Shown here: one piece after another, positions 1 through 7,468 of the stretch
How the letters are laid out: each line of letters opens with the position of its first letter
How positions within the stretch are numbered: position 1 is the stretch's first letter
Notes under the pieces: model-generated
What the model was told of the DNA's origin: nothing
Databases searched by the model: none
The model's input: only the letters and a program-made list of their open reading frames with translations
Source of the DNA: CAZNVB01 sp964651495
GTDB lineage: Bacteria > Acidobacteriota > Aminicenantia > Aminicenantales > UBA8522
Assembly (NCBI GenBank): GCA_964651495.1
Contig: CAZYWP010000036.1
Location: 1-23,703, forward strand
Reading direction: 5' to 3'
Length of the DNA: 23,703 nt
Program-made: the position numbers and the translations under genes

Positions 1-96
1 AGGTTGACACCGGGGATGAAAATCTGCCACGTTGTTCTTGAAGAATGCCGAGGGACCGCAAAGTACAGCGGGGCCTGGAAAGACCAAGAGCTATAG
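1..96 (+). CDS. dcd: dCTP deaminase, 3' end only (cut by window edge)
   Basis: The first 96 bases encode the last 31 residues of a dCTP deaminase, beginning RLTPGMKICHVVL and ending WKDQEL before TAG. The frame is open from base 1, so the gene starts outside the window. It differs at only 5 of 96 bases from the end of the complete dcd gene at 3353-3853, and the likeness runs about a dozen bases past the stop before the two diverge. This is therefore a second, recently duplicated copy. Whether it is intact upstream cannot be seen. The two copies stand in direct orientation on either side of the Ser/Thr kinase gene. Confidence 0.85.
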   Translation, partial: RLTPGMKICHVVLEECRGTAKYSGAWKDQEL

Positions 97-123
97 GGCC
101 TGGAGGCTCTCTCACTTAGCTAT

Positions 124-3102
124 CTAATCGAAGTTCTCGACTACCCAGACATCGGATAGTGTTCTTCCAACCACACGAATTTCAGGACGAATTTCAGGCC
201 CGCCATCAACCAATATATGATAAGTTTTCCCTTCCATTGTGTACGGAATTGTGGGAAGGATCTTGGTTTTGCCGCTCTTCACTTCAATCATAAAATATTT
301 GTTTTTCTCTGATCTGGCTTCATATATATAGAGCCATTTTCCATCCGGCGACCAGCCAAACGGTCTTGCCCATTCTCTAATCAATTTCTCAGCGGAGTCC
401 TCAAGCGAAATGACCCAAAGCCCAGGAGCAGGTTGCCTGGTCCAATACACAGCAACCTTTTTTCCATCGGGAGAATAACACGGGCTAAATATCCAGCCAA
501 CAGACTCATCCTTCACAAGAGAAGTCTCCTCTTCAGTCTTCGGGCCGAGAATCTGAAAATTACGATTCCCTGTCTTATAATACATAATGCGGGATTCCGG
601 CGCCCAGAGAATGAGTTGGTCTATACTGAGTTCGGTTTTGGCAAACTGATAAGGTCTTCCACCCTGGGCGCTGATTTTCCAGACTTTGCTTTTTCCCCCT
701 TCATTAGAACCGAAAGCAATCTCCGTGCCGTCTGGAGACCACACGGGGCTGGAATTCCGTGATTTGAAGTAAGTCAATTGTATTGGATTGCCCCCCTCAA
801 TTGACATCACATAGATGTTCATGGTCTCGCCGCTCCCTCTGGAAAATGCGATGCGCTTTCCATCGGGAGAAATTTCGGGGCTCGCATGCAATGAAGTTCC
901 TGACGTGAGCTGTTGTGTTTTCACCCTCCGGCTCTTTTCTGAACCCTCAATATAAGCAAGCCAAAGATTAGAAAATTGAGATTCCCTCGTATACAACAGA
1001 TATTTCCCGTCGGCGGACAGAGTAAAGGAGGACCCCATTTGAATGCCGGACAGAACAACTGAAGCCGGTTTTGCCGGTTTTCCGGTATCTCGCGAGATGG
1101 GGAGTTTCCAGAGCTCTGTCGGTTGCGGTTGGTGTACAGTTCCGCCGCGGAGGTAGAATATTGCATCCCCTTTTGAAGACCATCTTGGCGATGAGAGAGT
1201 AATACTGTCATTGGCAACCGCATTCTGCTGGCTGCCGTCGGTTTTTGCCGTCCAAATGGAACATGTATTTTCTTTGCTTATAGTGAGAACCAGCAATCGG
1301 TCACCCGAGGGCGACCAATCAACATCTGCAATAAAGAGGATCGGACCGCCTAAATTGAAAGCAGTTGATTTTCCAGTGAGCTTGTTTACGATACTCACAT
1401 CATGATGGCTATCCTGGCGGGCTTGCCACATGCCGGCAAATTGGGAACCTTCCGGAGACCAGGCGATATATCTAAAGTTATCCAAATAACGTGCGGGACC
1501 TCCAAGCCGGGGCACAAGATAAATACCAGGTCTAGAATCTTTCTCTGCCCAAACATTTATTTCAGAACCGTCCGGGGTCCAACGGAGGTCAGCACAATTT
1601 TTTCCATTAAAGACCTCAATGGAACGCCCACTTGCCGCATCTTGGACCCATACCTTTTGCTGAATGTTTGGTTGGCCGGTCACATAGGCGATAAATTTCC
1701 CATCGGGAGATATCGCAGGGGATGAAGCATCCCCGACAAACGTAAGTTGTTTATGAGCGGCTTGCGTAGCTTCGCGACCGGGCTTTGACTCGGGTTTCTC
1801 TATTTTCCATATGATAGAAGCATCAAAGAGAATTGTGGCCAACAGAACAGCGGAGATGAGGACGAATCCTATCTTTATTTTCTTAGCCTTCTTTTCTACC
1901 CCTCTAAAAAAACGCCAGATCAAGGTGCAGATCAAAACGCCCAGAAGAGTGACAATTGCAATATCCAAAGACTCTTCCGGAAGGTGATAGTGATCGATCA
2001 GAATCCAATGGACAACTTCAAGGATGAGCCAGCCGGCTCCGATAAAGGCAGCCAGCGTCTCAAAGATCTTCCTCTCTCTCAATGTCTTTAAAAAGGAATC
2101 GAAAAAAGGCCCTCTTCTTTCGCTGGCCTGAACCCCTGTCGCTATTCCACTCTCGATCTTGGTGAGCTCGGAATTGACCTCCCCTGCATTTTGAAACCTC
2201 TTCGCTTTGTCTTTATTCAGGCATTTCAGTATCAGCAGACCTAAATCCTCAGGTATCTGAGCGTTGAATTCTTTCGGGTTTCGAGGCTCCGCTGTTTTGT
2301 GCTTCAGAGCTATGCTGAGAGGAGTGGCTCCTTCAAACGGAACTTTCCCCGTCATCATTTCATACAAAACCACTCCGAATGAATAAATATCCGACCTCTG
2401 GTCAATATCCTCTCCTTCCACTTGCTCAGGAGACATGTATTCCGGCGTTCCGATCATCATGCCGGCGTCCGTAATCCCTTTTCCCTTGAGTGACCTGGCT
2501 ATCCCGAAATCCATGATCCGGGCGTTCCCGTCCTTGTCGATCATGATGTTGCCGGGCTTGAGGTCGCGGTGCACGACTCCCAGCCGGTGGGCCTCGGCCA
2601 GGCCTTCGCAAATCTCCTTGCTAATGGAGATCGCCCGGCCTGTGCTTAACGGCGCGGTTCTCTTGAGGAAACTTTTCATGTCCTCGCCGGCGACATACTC
2701 CATCGTTATGAAGTAAGTCCCCTTCTCCTCCCCCAAGTCGAACATCCGGCAGACATTCGGGTGGGCGATCATCCGGGCCGTTTTGATCTCGTTCCGAAAG
2801 CGTTCTATGGTTCTTTGGTTCGAGGCAATCTCCGGCCGGATGAGCTTAAGGGCGACTTCCTGCCTGATCTTGGTATCCTCGGCCCTGAAGACACTCCCCA
2901 TGCCCCCCGCCCCCAGCTCTTCGATGATCTCGTAACGCCCGGCAAACAGGGTGCCGCGACTCAGGCCTACGGCAGGAGTCTCCAGCGTCAAGGTTTTGGA
3001 GGCCTGTGAGCTGTCAAACGGGATGAGCTGCGTCCCGCACTCACCGCAGAATTTCAGACTCTCGGGATTCTCAGAGTGACATTTCGGGCACTTGATGGCC
3101 AC
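124..3102 (-). CDS. Zinc-ribbon Ser/Thr protein kinase with membrane segments and PD40 beta-propeller
   Basis: This 992-residue protein looks like a receptor-type Hanks kinase. A zinc ribbon stands at the N-terminus (Cys5, Cys8, Cys19, Cys22). The kinase domain covers about residues 57-315: glycine loop GAGGMGS near 64-70, lysine in VALKLI (Lys86), HRDLKPGN at 178-185, DFG at 198-200 and GTPEYMSPEQ near 218-227. All catalytic residues are present. Three hydrophobic stretches follow (about 350-370, 380-398, 411-430). The rest, about 450-990, holds some eleven TolB/PD40-type repeats of the form SPDGKxIAY, so the propeller probably lies outside the membrane and may sense a ligand. The start is GTG with AGGGA six bases upstream. 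It is convergent with the partial dcd on its left and divergent from the complete dcd on its right. Substrates are unknown. Confidence 0.9.
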   Translation of the reverse strand: MAIKCPKCHSENPESLKFCGECGTQLIPFDSSQASKTLTLETPAVGLSRGTLFAGRYEIIEELGAGGMGSVFRAEDTKIRQEVALKLIRPEIASNQRTIERFRNEIKTARMIAHPNVCRMFDLGEEKGTYFITMEYVAGEDMKSFLKRTAPLSTGRAISISKEICEGLAEAHRLGVVHRDLKPGNIMIDKDGNARIMDFGIARSLKGKGITDAGMMIGTPEYMSPEQVEGEDIDQRSDIYSFGVVLYEMMTGKVPFEGATPLSIALKHKTAEPRNPKEFNAQIPEDLGLLILKCLNKDKAKRFQNAGEVNSELTKIESGIATGVQASERRGPFFDSFLKTLRERKIFETLAAFIGAGWLILEVVHWILIDHYHLPEESLDIAIVTLLGVLICTLIWRFFRGVEKKAKKIKIGFVLISAVLLATILFDASIIWKIEKPESKPGREATQAAHKQLTFVGDASSPAISPDGKFIAYVTGQPNIQQKVWVQDAASGRSIEVFNGKNCADLRWTPDGSEINVWAEKDSRPGIYLVPRLGGPARYLDNFRYIAWSPEGSQFAGMWQARQDSHHDVSIVNKLTGKSTAFNLGGPILFIADVDWSPSGDRLLVLTISKENTCSIWTAKTDGSQQNAVANDSITLSSPRWSSKGDAIFYLRGGTVHQPQPTELWKLPISRDTGKPAKPASVVLSGIQMGSSFTLSADGKYLLYTRESQFSNLWLAYIEGSEKSRRVKTQQLTSGTSLHASPEISPDGKRIAFSRGSGETMNIYVMSIEGGNPIQLTYFKSRNSSPVWSPDGTEIAFGSNEGGKSKVWKISAQGGRPYQFAKTELSIDQLILWAPESRIMYYKTGNRNFQILGPKTEEETSLVKDESVGWIFSPCYSPDGKKVAVYWTRQPAPGLWVISLEDSAEKLIREWARPFGWSPDGKWLYIYEARSEKNKYFMIEVKSGKTKILPTIPYTMEGKTYHILVDGGPEIRPEIRVVGRTLSDVWVVENFD

Positions 3103-3352
3103 TTATCGTCCCTTTTATCAGGTGTGGCTGAAGATTATCAAGGAACGGGGAGGATAGTCAACTGAAAACAGAGTTCATTGTCGCATTTTGTGGAGGTCTG
3201 TCCATTGGCCATCATTGAATCCTTGCCAAACGGCGTTAGCTGGACTAATCTGATGGCCGGAATCTGGAGCTTGAGAGATCAGCAGGCGAGTCTGAAACCG
3301 CCTGACGGTGAACACCGGGAGTTACAGAAATGACCTTAAGAGAGCATCCATA

Positions 3353-3853
3353 ATGATTCTCGCAAAGCCCGAAATTCTCAAACAGATCAGGAATGGCAGA
3401 ATCAGAATAGAGCCCTATGACGAGAATGCCATTGGCCCGGCCTCAATTGACCTGACATTAGATGACAAATTGCGGATTTTCAATACCAGCCGGCACATCA
3501 CCCAAGCCGATATCGATTACAAAACGCTGACCAATCTCGTTGACATTAGCGACGGCTACCTGTTGAAGCCGGGGGAACTGGTGCTTGGAATCACCAGGGA
3601 GAGGCTGACTCTCCCCGAGGACTTGTGCGGCTGGCTGAACTCACGCTCGAGATTCGCTCGGATCGGACTCATGAGTCATATCGCGGCTCCGTTCCTGGCT
3701 CCGGGGATTTCCAACAAGCAGATCCTGGAAATATACAATGCCGGACGAAACAAAATCAGGTTGACACCGGGGATGAAAATCTGCCACGTTGTTCTTCAAG
3801 AATGCCGGGGGACCGCAAAATACACCGGGGCCTGGAAAGACCAAGAGCTGTAG
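3353..3853 (+). CDS. dcd: dCTP deaminase
   Basis: This 166-residue protein converts dCTP to dUTP, or to dUMP if bifunctional, on the route to dTMP. It shows the family motif GPASIDLTLD, the RSRFARIGL segment matching the arginine/serine active-site stretch of Escherichia coli Dcd, and ILEIYNAG with the expected catalytic glutamate. A longer frame opens at GTG 3308, but ATG 3353 gives the usual family start (MILAKPEIL) and has a weak AAGAGAG ribosome site. The length is at the short end of the family. A weak promoter, TTGCCA at 3223-3228 and TAATCT at 3246-3251 with 17-base spacing, is possible. It is about 95% identical at its 3' end to the partial copy at 1-96. Dcd can be housekeeping or anti-phage; the sequence does not decide. 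Confidence 0.9.
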   Translation: MILAKPEILKQIRNGRIRIEPYDENAIGPASIDLTLDDKLRIFNTSRHITQADIDYKTLTNLVDISDGYLLKPGELVLGITRERLTLPEDLCGWLNSRSRFARIGLMSHIAAPFLAPGISNKQILEIYNAGRNKIRLTPGMKICHVVLQECRGTAKYTGAWKDQEL

Positions 3854-3957
3854 GGTCCGGGAGGCAGTTGCCGATTCCATGTCCCCCGCACGATACCTGA
3901 CCTCATCCGTAAGAAATGGTTTGCCCATAATGTGAGTTGGCCTGACCAACACTTGGC

Positions 3958-3988
3958 TTGACATTCATTGTCAATCGAGGCTTAATAA
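3958..3988 (+). promoter_or_regulatory. Candidate promoter with palindromic -35 region
   Basis: TTGACA (3958-3963) is a perfect -35 box. TTAATA or TAATAA at 3982-3988 could serve as -10 with an 18-19 base spacer, slightly long. The -35 box is also the left arm of a perfect inverted repeat, TTGACA-N5-TGTCAA (3958-3974), which could be an operator for a dimeric repressor. It precedes the SnoaL-like lipoprotein gene. Confidence 0.45.
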
Positions 3989-4013
3989 TATCATCAAAAT
4001 CAAGGAGGGATAA

Positions 4014-4541
4014 ATGAAAAACCCACTTTTGGTCGTTTCTTTGGTCGTTCTTCTTTGCTTTTCTTTAAGCTGCAAAGTACAGGCCGAACAAGGAATAACC
4101 GAAGAAAATGCGAAGGTCCTTACGGGCGGTGTTTTGAAAATTTTTAACGAGGGGAATATGGCCTTAATCGCGGAGGTTTTTGCTCCTGAGGTTGTTGTTC
4201 ATACCAGCACCTTTCCCCAGGATTTAGTCGGTCATGAAGGCATTAAGAATTGGGTTGAATTTTCTCGCATGACCTTTCCCGATTTGAACATGACCTTCGA
4301 TGAGACCATCGTAAAAGGAAATAAGATTGTGACCATTTGGACGCTCACCGGTACAAACACAGGTCCTATGAGCATGCCTTCTGGAACGGTCCCTCCCAGC
4401 GGGAAAAAAGTTCATATTACGGGGATCTCTGTTTCCAATGTGCAGAATGGAAAGATCGTAAAGGAAATAGTTGTTTACAATGTCCTGGAGATGATGATGC
4501 AGATGGGGTTTACACTCAGCCCGCCCAAAGCTGGGAAATAG
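4014..4541 (+). CDS. SnoaL-like (ester cyclase family) lipoprotein
   Basis: This 175-residue protein has a signal peptide with a lipobox (LLCFSLSC, acylated Cys20) and a single SnoaL/NTF2-like alpha-beta barrel domain covering the rest. Typical features are the early helix (VLKIFNEGN), VVVHTSTFPQD, a mid-domain FPDLNMTFDE, and the closing strands GISVSNVQNGKIVKE. Members of this fold are cyclases, isomerases or small-ligand binders; an exported, lipid-anchored form has no assigned reaction. A strong ribosome site AAGGAGGG (4002-4009) fixes the start. It is a paralogue of the lipoprotein at 6477-7022: both have Cys20 lipoboxes and a similar end (NGKIVKE versus NGKVVED, then a methionine-rich helix). 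It appears monocistronic and convergent with the beta-propeller gene. Confidence 0.8.
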   Translation: MKNPLLVVSLVVLLCFSLSCKVQAEQGITEENAKVLTGGVLKIFNEGNMALIAEVFAPEVVVHTSTFPQDLVGHEGIKNWVEFSRMTFPDLNMTFDETIVKGNKIVTIWTLTGTNTGPMSMPSGTVPPSGKKVHITGISVSNVQNGKIVKEIVVYNVLEMMMQMGFTLSPPKAGK

Positions 4542-4715
4542 GCTGGAGTTGAATTGACACCCGCTGTCTGATTAAGTTTTGGTCAGACCAGATTATCCGC
4601 CTGCTATCATGCGGCGTCTAAGACTGACCGGGAGGCATGGACTTAGTTCCGGCCTCCACCCGCCTCTCTGCCAGCCGGTCTCGGGCCGAGCTAGGGATTG
4701 GCACGGGCCGCACCT

Positions 4716-5852
4716 TCATTTCCATATCATTTTGTAAACAACGAGTTCGTGGAAGCCTGTTTCCTTTTCTTGATGGCAATAAAGCTGGCCTTTTTTGACG
4801 AAGGTATAACGAGGGCCCAAATACAGGCCGGCCCAAAAGATATTCAGGGCCTTCCGCCCAACGAACACGCCGTCTGGATTGAATATGTCCCAGATGTACT
4901 CGCCCGGATTAGCGCCCGGCTCGTAGGTCATGACGAAAATCCGACCCTCATCATCGGCGAAAAACTGGTTTAACGGGGGAAGAAGATTTGGGAAATACTT
5001 GTCCTGAGGAATCCCAGACCTTCGATACTCAGGTCCGAGAATGGCGTTTTTGATCTCTTCAATCACCCTGACCGGTCGGTATTCCTTCCGGACCTTCCTA
5101 ACGAGATTCCCATCGAGGTCATAAACCCAAAACTCGTATCCTCTAGCCTCGTTGGCTATGATAATCCGATCACCTGATACCCGCCACATAAAATACGGAA
5201 CTTGCCTTGTATTATCCGAAGCCCTCTCGTAGCGGTCCAGTATCTTAAGGTCTGTGAACTCACTATCGCAAAGTGTCAAGGCGTCGACATAGGCGCTAGC
5301 TGTCGAGAGGTCGGGCCGGAGCCTGAAAGCAAGGTACTTCCCGTTCCCGAGGACATCAATGTGAACCGTCGGGCGTCTAAGTTTCACTTCTCGTAGAATC
5401 GCACCGTTGAGGTCATAGACGATGAACTTCTGAAGATAATCGGTTAAAGCGATCTCGCCGTTCTTGGAAACGCCGGAGAGAAAAGGCCACTGGAGCTCAC
5501 CGGGCCCTTGGCCACGCCTCCCGAATGAACCCGTAAGAAGACCTGCGCAATCAAATCGATAAATAAAATTTTCCTTATTCTTGAAGCCGACAATAAATAT
5601 GTTTCCGTCATTATCAACGTCCCATTCGCCCCCGCTTCCTAATCCCGCCTCCACGAGGTCTGCCCTTTCTAGGTCGATAGAAAGGACTTTCTCCAGGGAA
5701 AACGAGGACGGCTGACTCTTGATGTGGTATGGCTCGACGTGGTTGATAACGACCTCTACGCCGTTCTCAGTTATCCTATCAATCTTGGATTGCCTGCTCC
5801 CGCAGGAAGTCATTAGACCAATTCCAAGAAGACAACAGCAAACTCGCTTCAT
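4716..5852 (-). CDS. 6-bladed beta-propeller lipoprotein
   Basis: This 378-residue protein begins with a lipoprotein signal (MKRVCCCLLGIGLMTSC, acylated Cys17). The body resembles the 6-bladed beta-propeller family that is abundant in Bacteroidota and Acidobacteriota. Blade-like repeats are visible: EWDVDNDGNIFIVGFKN, FDCAGLLTGSFGRRGQGPGE, VYDLNGAILREVKL, VYDLDGNLVRKVRK, FFADDEGRIFVMTYE and IFNPDGVFVGRKAL. The GxxGQGPGEL segment is characteristic of this family. No enzyme active site can be named; binding of a ligand or partner protein at the cell surface is the usual guess. AAGGGA seven to eight bases upstream supports ATG 5852, and a candidate promoter lies just upstream. Confidence 0.8.
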   Translation of the reverse strand: MKRVCCCLLGIGLMTSCGSRQSKIDRITENGVEVVINHVEPYHIKSQPSSFSLEKVLSIDLERADLVEAGLGSGGEWDVDNDGNIFIVGFKNKENFIYRFDCAGLLTGSFGRRGQGPGELQWPFLSGVSKNGEIALTDYLQKFIVYDLNGAILREVKLRRPTVHIDVLGNGKYLAFRLRPDLSTASAYVDALTLCDSEFTDLKILDRYERASDNTRQVPYFMWRVSGDRIIIANEARGYEFWVYDLDGNLVRKVRKEYRPVRVIEEIKNAILGPEYRRSGIPQDKYFPNLLPPLNQFFADDEGRIFVMTYEPGANPGEYIWDIFNPDGVFVGRKALNIFWAGLYLGPRYTFVKKGQLYCHQEKETGFHELVVYKMIWK

Positions 5853-6158
5853 ATCGACTTCCCTTACGTTGCTTTTAATTCTAATCCAGCATCACAGGCA
5901 CTACAATACAATTCCCCCACCGCCTCCCGCCAGGCTTGTCCCCGGGTTTCAATCTCGACAAAGCCCACCTCCTCTGCAGTGCGTTCTCAAAGGGGCGATT
6001 ATGGCAGTTTTGGTCGTTTTAGAGAGAGATATATTGTTGAAGGGCCTGAAGATCAGAGGATATTGAATTATGTCTTATGTATTCAATGAAAGGCTGTATT
6101 TTTGGGTTCCATCTTTGGATACTGGTCCACCCCAGCAACGCCTACCATTCAGTTTTTT
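5853..6158. other. Gene-free stretch between two minus-strand genes
   Basis: These 306 bases separate the propeller gene from the end of the 93-residue gene. Apart from the candidate promoter at 5878-5906 I see no conserved frame, tRNA or strong hairpin. Short frames on both strands have no ribosome sites and no recognisable protein. Confidence 0.5.
5878..5906 (-). promoter_or_regulatory. Candidate promoter of the 6-bladed propeller gene
   Basis: On the minus strand, TTGTAG (5906-5901) and TAGAAT (5883-5878) are separated by exactly 17 bases. The -10 matches consensus at five of six positions, the -35 at three of six. It lies 26 bases upstream of ATG 5852. Confidence 0.4.
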
Positions 6159-6440
6159 CTACTTATTTAATCCCATTTTCTTTAGCACTTGTTCAGCTTT
6201 ATCAGTCTGTGGAACTTCTTCTGGCAAGTACAGCATTACTCCGCCCTTTGCTGGCCTCACCACGATCTTTTTCTCCTTGGCGAGTTGATTGGTTATCTCA
6301 ATCGGGTTAGCTCCATCAAAATACTTTCTGAACGCTTCGTTAAAACCGCTGTATACCGTGTGAATCCCTTTGTAATCGCCTGTTCTGAGTTTCAGAATCG
6401 CTTGCTTTACAAATTCTTCATAAGTTAGCTTTTCAGTCAT
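6159..6440 (-). CDS. Small hypothetical protein, 93 residues
   Basis: I do not recognise this family. The protein is 93 residues, soluble and charged, with no signal peptide or membrane segment. It reads as two N-terminal helices (YEEFVKQAILKLR and a second near NEAFRKYF), a helix starting PIEITNQLAKEKK, a short strand pair (IVVRPAKGGVMLYLP) and a C-terminal helix. Helix-helix-then-beta-wing order would suit a small winged-helix protein, but this is only an impression. A strong ribosome site, AGGAGG four bases before ATG, supports that it is expressed. It starts 36 bases after the stop of the SnoaL-like lipoprotein gene on the same strand, so the two are probably co-transcribed. Confidence 0.7.
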   Translation of the reverse strand: MTEKLTYEEFVKQAILKLRTGDYKGIHTVYSGFNEAFRKYFDGANPIEITNQLAKEKKIVVRPAKGGVMLYLPEEVPQTDKAEQVLKKMGLNK

Positions 6441-6476
6441 ATTTCCTCCTCCTTAAAGGATATATTAGCCTGGAGG

Positions 6477-7022
6477 TTACTTTTTCTCTGCTTCTTTCGG
6501 CTTAAGCTCCATGCCGAGCTGCTGCATAAGACCAAGCATATCAGCGTCTTCTCTATCCTCGACAACTTTTCCATTTTCAATGCGGTTTATCATGATTCCG
6601 CTAATTTCAATCTTATTCCCAGTCGCAGGGATTCCTTGAGTTTCTCCTTGGTGAGTTCCTCTCATTATATACCTGGATATGACTCTGTCCCCTACAGCAA
6701 ACATTTCTTCAATACTGAAACTAACATCAGGAAAACCATTATGGACCATCTTTCCCATTTCTATTGTTTCTTCCCTGGACAGAGACTTAGTGCTGCCTGA
6801 TGGCATATAATAAACATACTCAGGAGCTACCACCTCCTTAAAGGCCTCAAAGTCTCCTTTGCTCCATGCTTCCCATTCACGATTTGCAATAGCTTTATTC
6901 TGCTCCTCAACCTTCGCCTGGGCTCTGAACTTCTCAAGCTCTGCCTTTTCAGCCTTGTTCTGGCAGCCAAACGCAAAGCAAAGCAGCAAGACCAAAGGGA
7001 TGACCCAAAGAAGCTTTTTCAT
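6477..7022 (-). CDS. SnoaL-like (ester cyclase family) lipoprotein, second copy
   Basis: This 181-residue protein has a lipoprotein signal (LLLCFAFGC, acylated Cys20), a short charged linker (about 21-45, EKAELEKFRAQAKVEEQ) and one SnoaL/NTF2-like domain. Domain signs are the opening helix NREWEAWSKGDFEAFKEVV, the strand EYVYYMPSG, FPDVSFSIEEMF, and GIMINRIENGKVVED near the end. It is a diverged paralogue of the protein at 4014-4541. The ribosome site AGGAGGG is strong. A candidate promoter lies at 7054-7082, and the small gene at 6159-6440 follows 36 bases downstream. The function of exported members is not established; a small hydrophobic ligand is a guess. Confidence 0.8.
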   Translation of the reverse strand: MKKLLWVIPLVLLLCFAFGCQNKAEKAELEKFRAQAKVEEQNKAIANREWEAWSKGDFEAFKEVVAPEYVYYMPSGSTKSLSREETIEMGKMVHNGFPDVSFSIEEMFAVGDRVISRYIMRGTHQGETQGIPATGNKIEISGIMINRIENGKVVEDREDADMLGLMQQLGMELKPKEAEKK

Positions 7023-7053
7023 GTTCCCTCCTGTTTGGTTGTTTACGGTTCAA

Positions 7054-7082
7054 TCTTTAGCACAGCGAAAATATGAAGTCAA
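7054..7082 (-). promoter_or_regulatory. Candidate promoter of the SnoaL-like/93-residue gene pair
   Basis: On the minus strand TTGACT (7082-7077) matches the -35 consensus at five of six bases. TAAAGA (7059-7054) follows after exactly 17 bases and is a weak -10. It lies 32 bases upstream of ATG 7022. Confidence 0.4.
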
Positions 7083-7229
7083 TATGAGGAAGTCAGACTT
7101 CTCCCCGTGGGGACACGGCGTGGACAAAAACGCTAAAAATGGCTCAGTTTAAATGAGACCTAAAAAAACAGACCTCTCCCTTGTCACCATGTTATCACCA
7201 TCTTTGCTTAAAACCGCCTAACTACGACA

Positions 7230-7250
7230 ATTGTGCAAAGATTGTGCAAA
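7230..7250. repeat. Tandem 11-bp direct repeat
   Basis: ATTGTGCAAA occurs twice without mismatch, at 7230-7239 and 7241-7250, giving a period of 11 bases, about one helical turn. It stands about 130 bases from the tRNA-Sec fragment. Spaced direct repeats of this kind can be protein-binding sites, for example arm-type sites of tyrosine recombinases, but nothing here proves that. Confidence 0.6.
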
Positions 7251-7380
7251 CGCTTGCCCAAAAAGGCTCAGTCTAGTCCAAACGTGATAAAACCATCAAG
7301 ATCGGTAAATGCAAGAAAAATAAGCAGGATACGGTCCAACTGGGATAATTCCGGAGTTCCCGATCTCCGCACCATTCGTT

Positions 7381-7419
7381 TTTGAAGCCCAGAAGGCCCA
7401 GCGGGACCTCTACTCTCCC
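7381..7419 (-). pseudogene. selC: tRNA-Sec 5' half, truncated and decayed (copy A)
   Basis: Read on the minus strand, these 39 bases have the spacing of bacterial tRNA-Sec: 8-nt acceptor strand GGGAGAGT, AG linker, 6-bp D stem AGGTCC/GGGCCT closed by the 4-base loop CGCT, one linker base, anticodon strand CTGGG, loop CTTCAAA with UCA anticodon. The adjacent 3' anticodon strand (CCCAG expected), the T arm and the acceptor 3' strand are missing. The D loop has lost one of the two Gs seen in copy B. It matches copy B (10085-10123) at 35 of 39 bases over the slightly shifted window 7382-7420. It cannot make a working tRNA. Confidence 0.75.
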
Positions 7420-7468
7420 GTTATCGTTGCCGTCGCCGGCATCAAAAGAACAAAGAGAGGGTAGCATA

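Larger units (their letters stand above)
7023..7468. other. 446-base gene-free junction between AT-rich and GC-rich regions
   Basis: No convincing gene is present. It holds the candidate promoter at 7054-7082, a tandem 11-bp repeat at 7230-7250, two copies of GGCTCAGT about 125 bases apart (near 7140 and 7265), and a truncated tRNA-Sec-like segment at 7381-7419. Open frames in this stretch on both strands show no family I recognise, and I found no integrase remnant. Confidence 0.6.

Noticed and set aside
4566..4588. GTCTGA-N11-TCAGAC hairpin between convergent genes as terminator
   Set aside because: Only six base pairs, a long loop and no T run.
7341..7419. Copy A as an intron-containing tRNA-Sec, since CCCAG about 45 bases after the loop could pair with CTGGG
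   Set aside because: No T arm and no acceptor strand complementary to GGGAGAGT follow, so the pairing is probably chance.
7273..7467. 64-codon minus-strand frame after the NYN gene
   Set aside because: It reads through the tRNA-Sec fragment (GRVEVPLGLLGFKN is translated tRNA); it has no ribosome site and no family.
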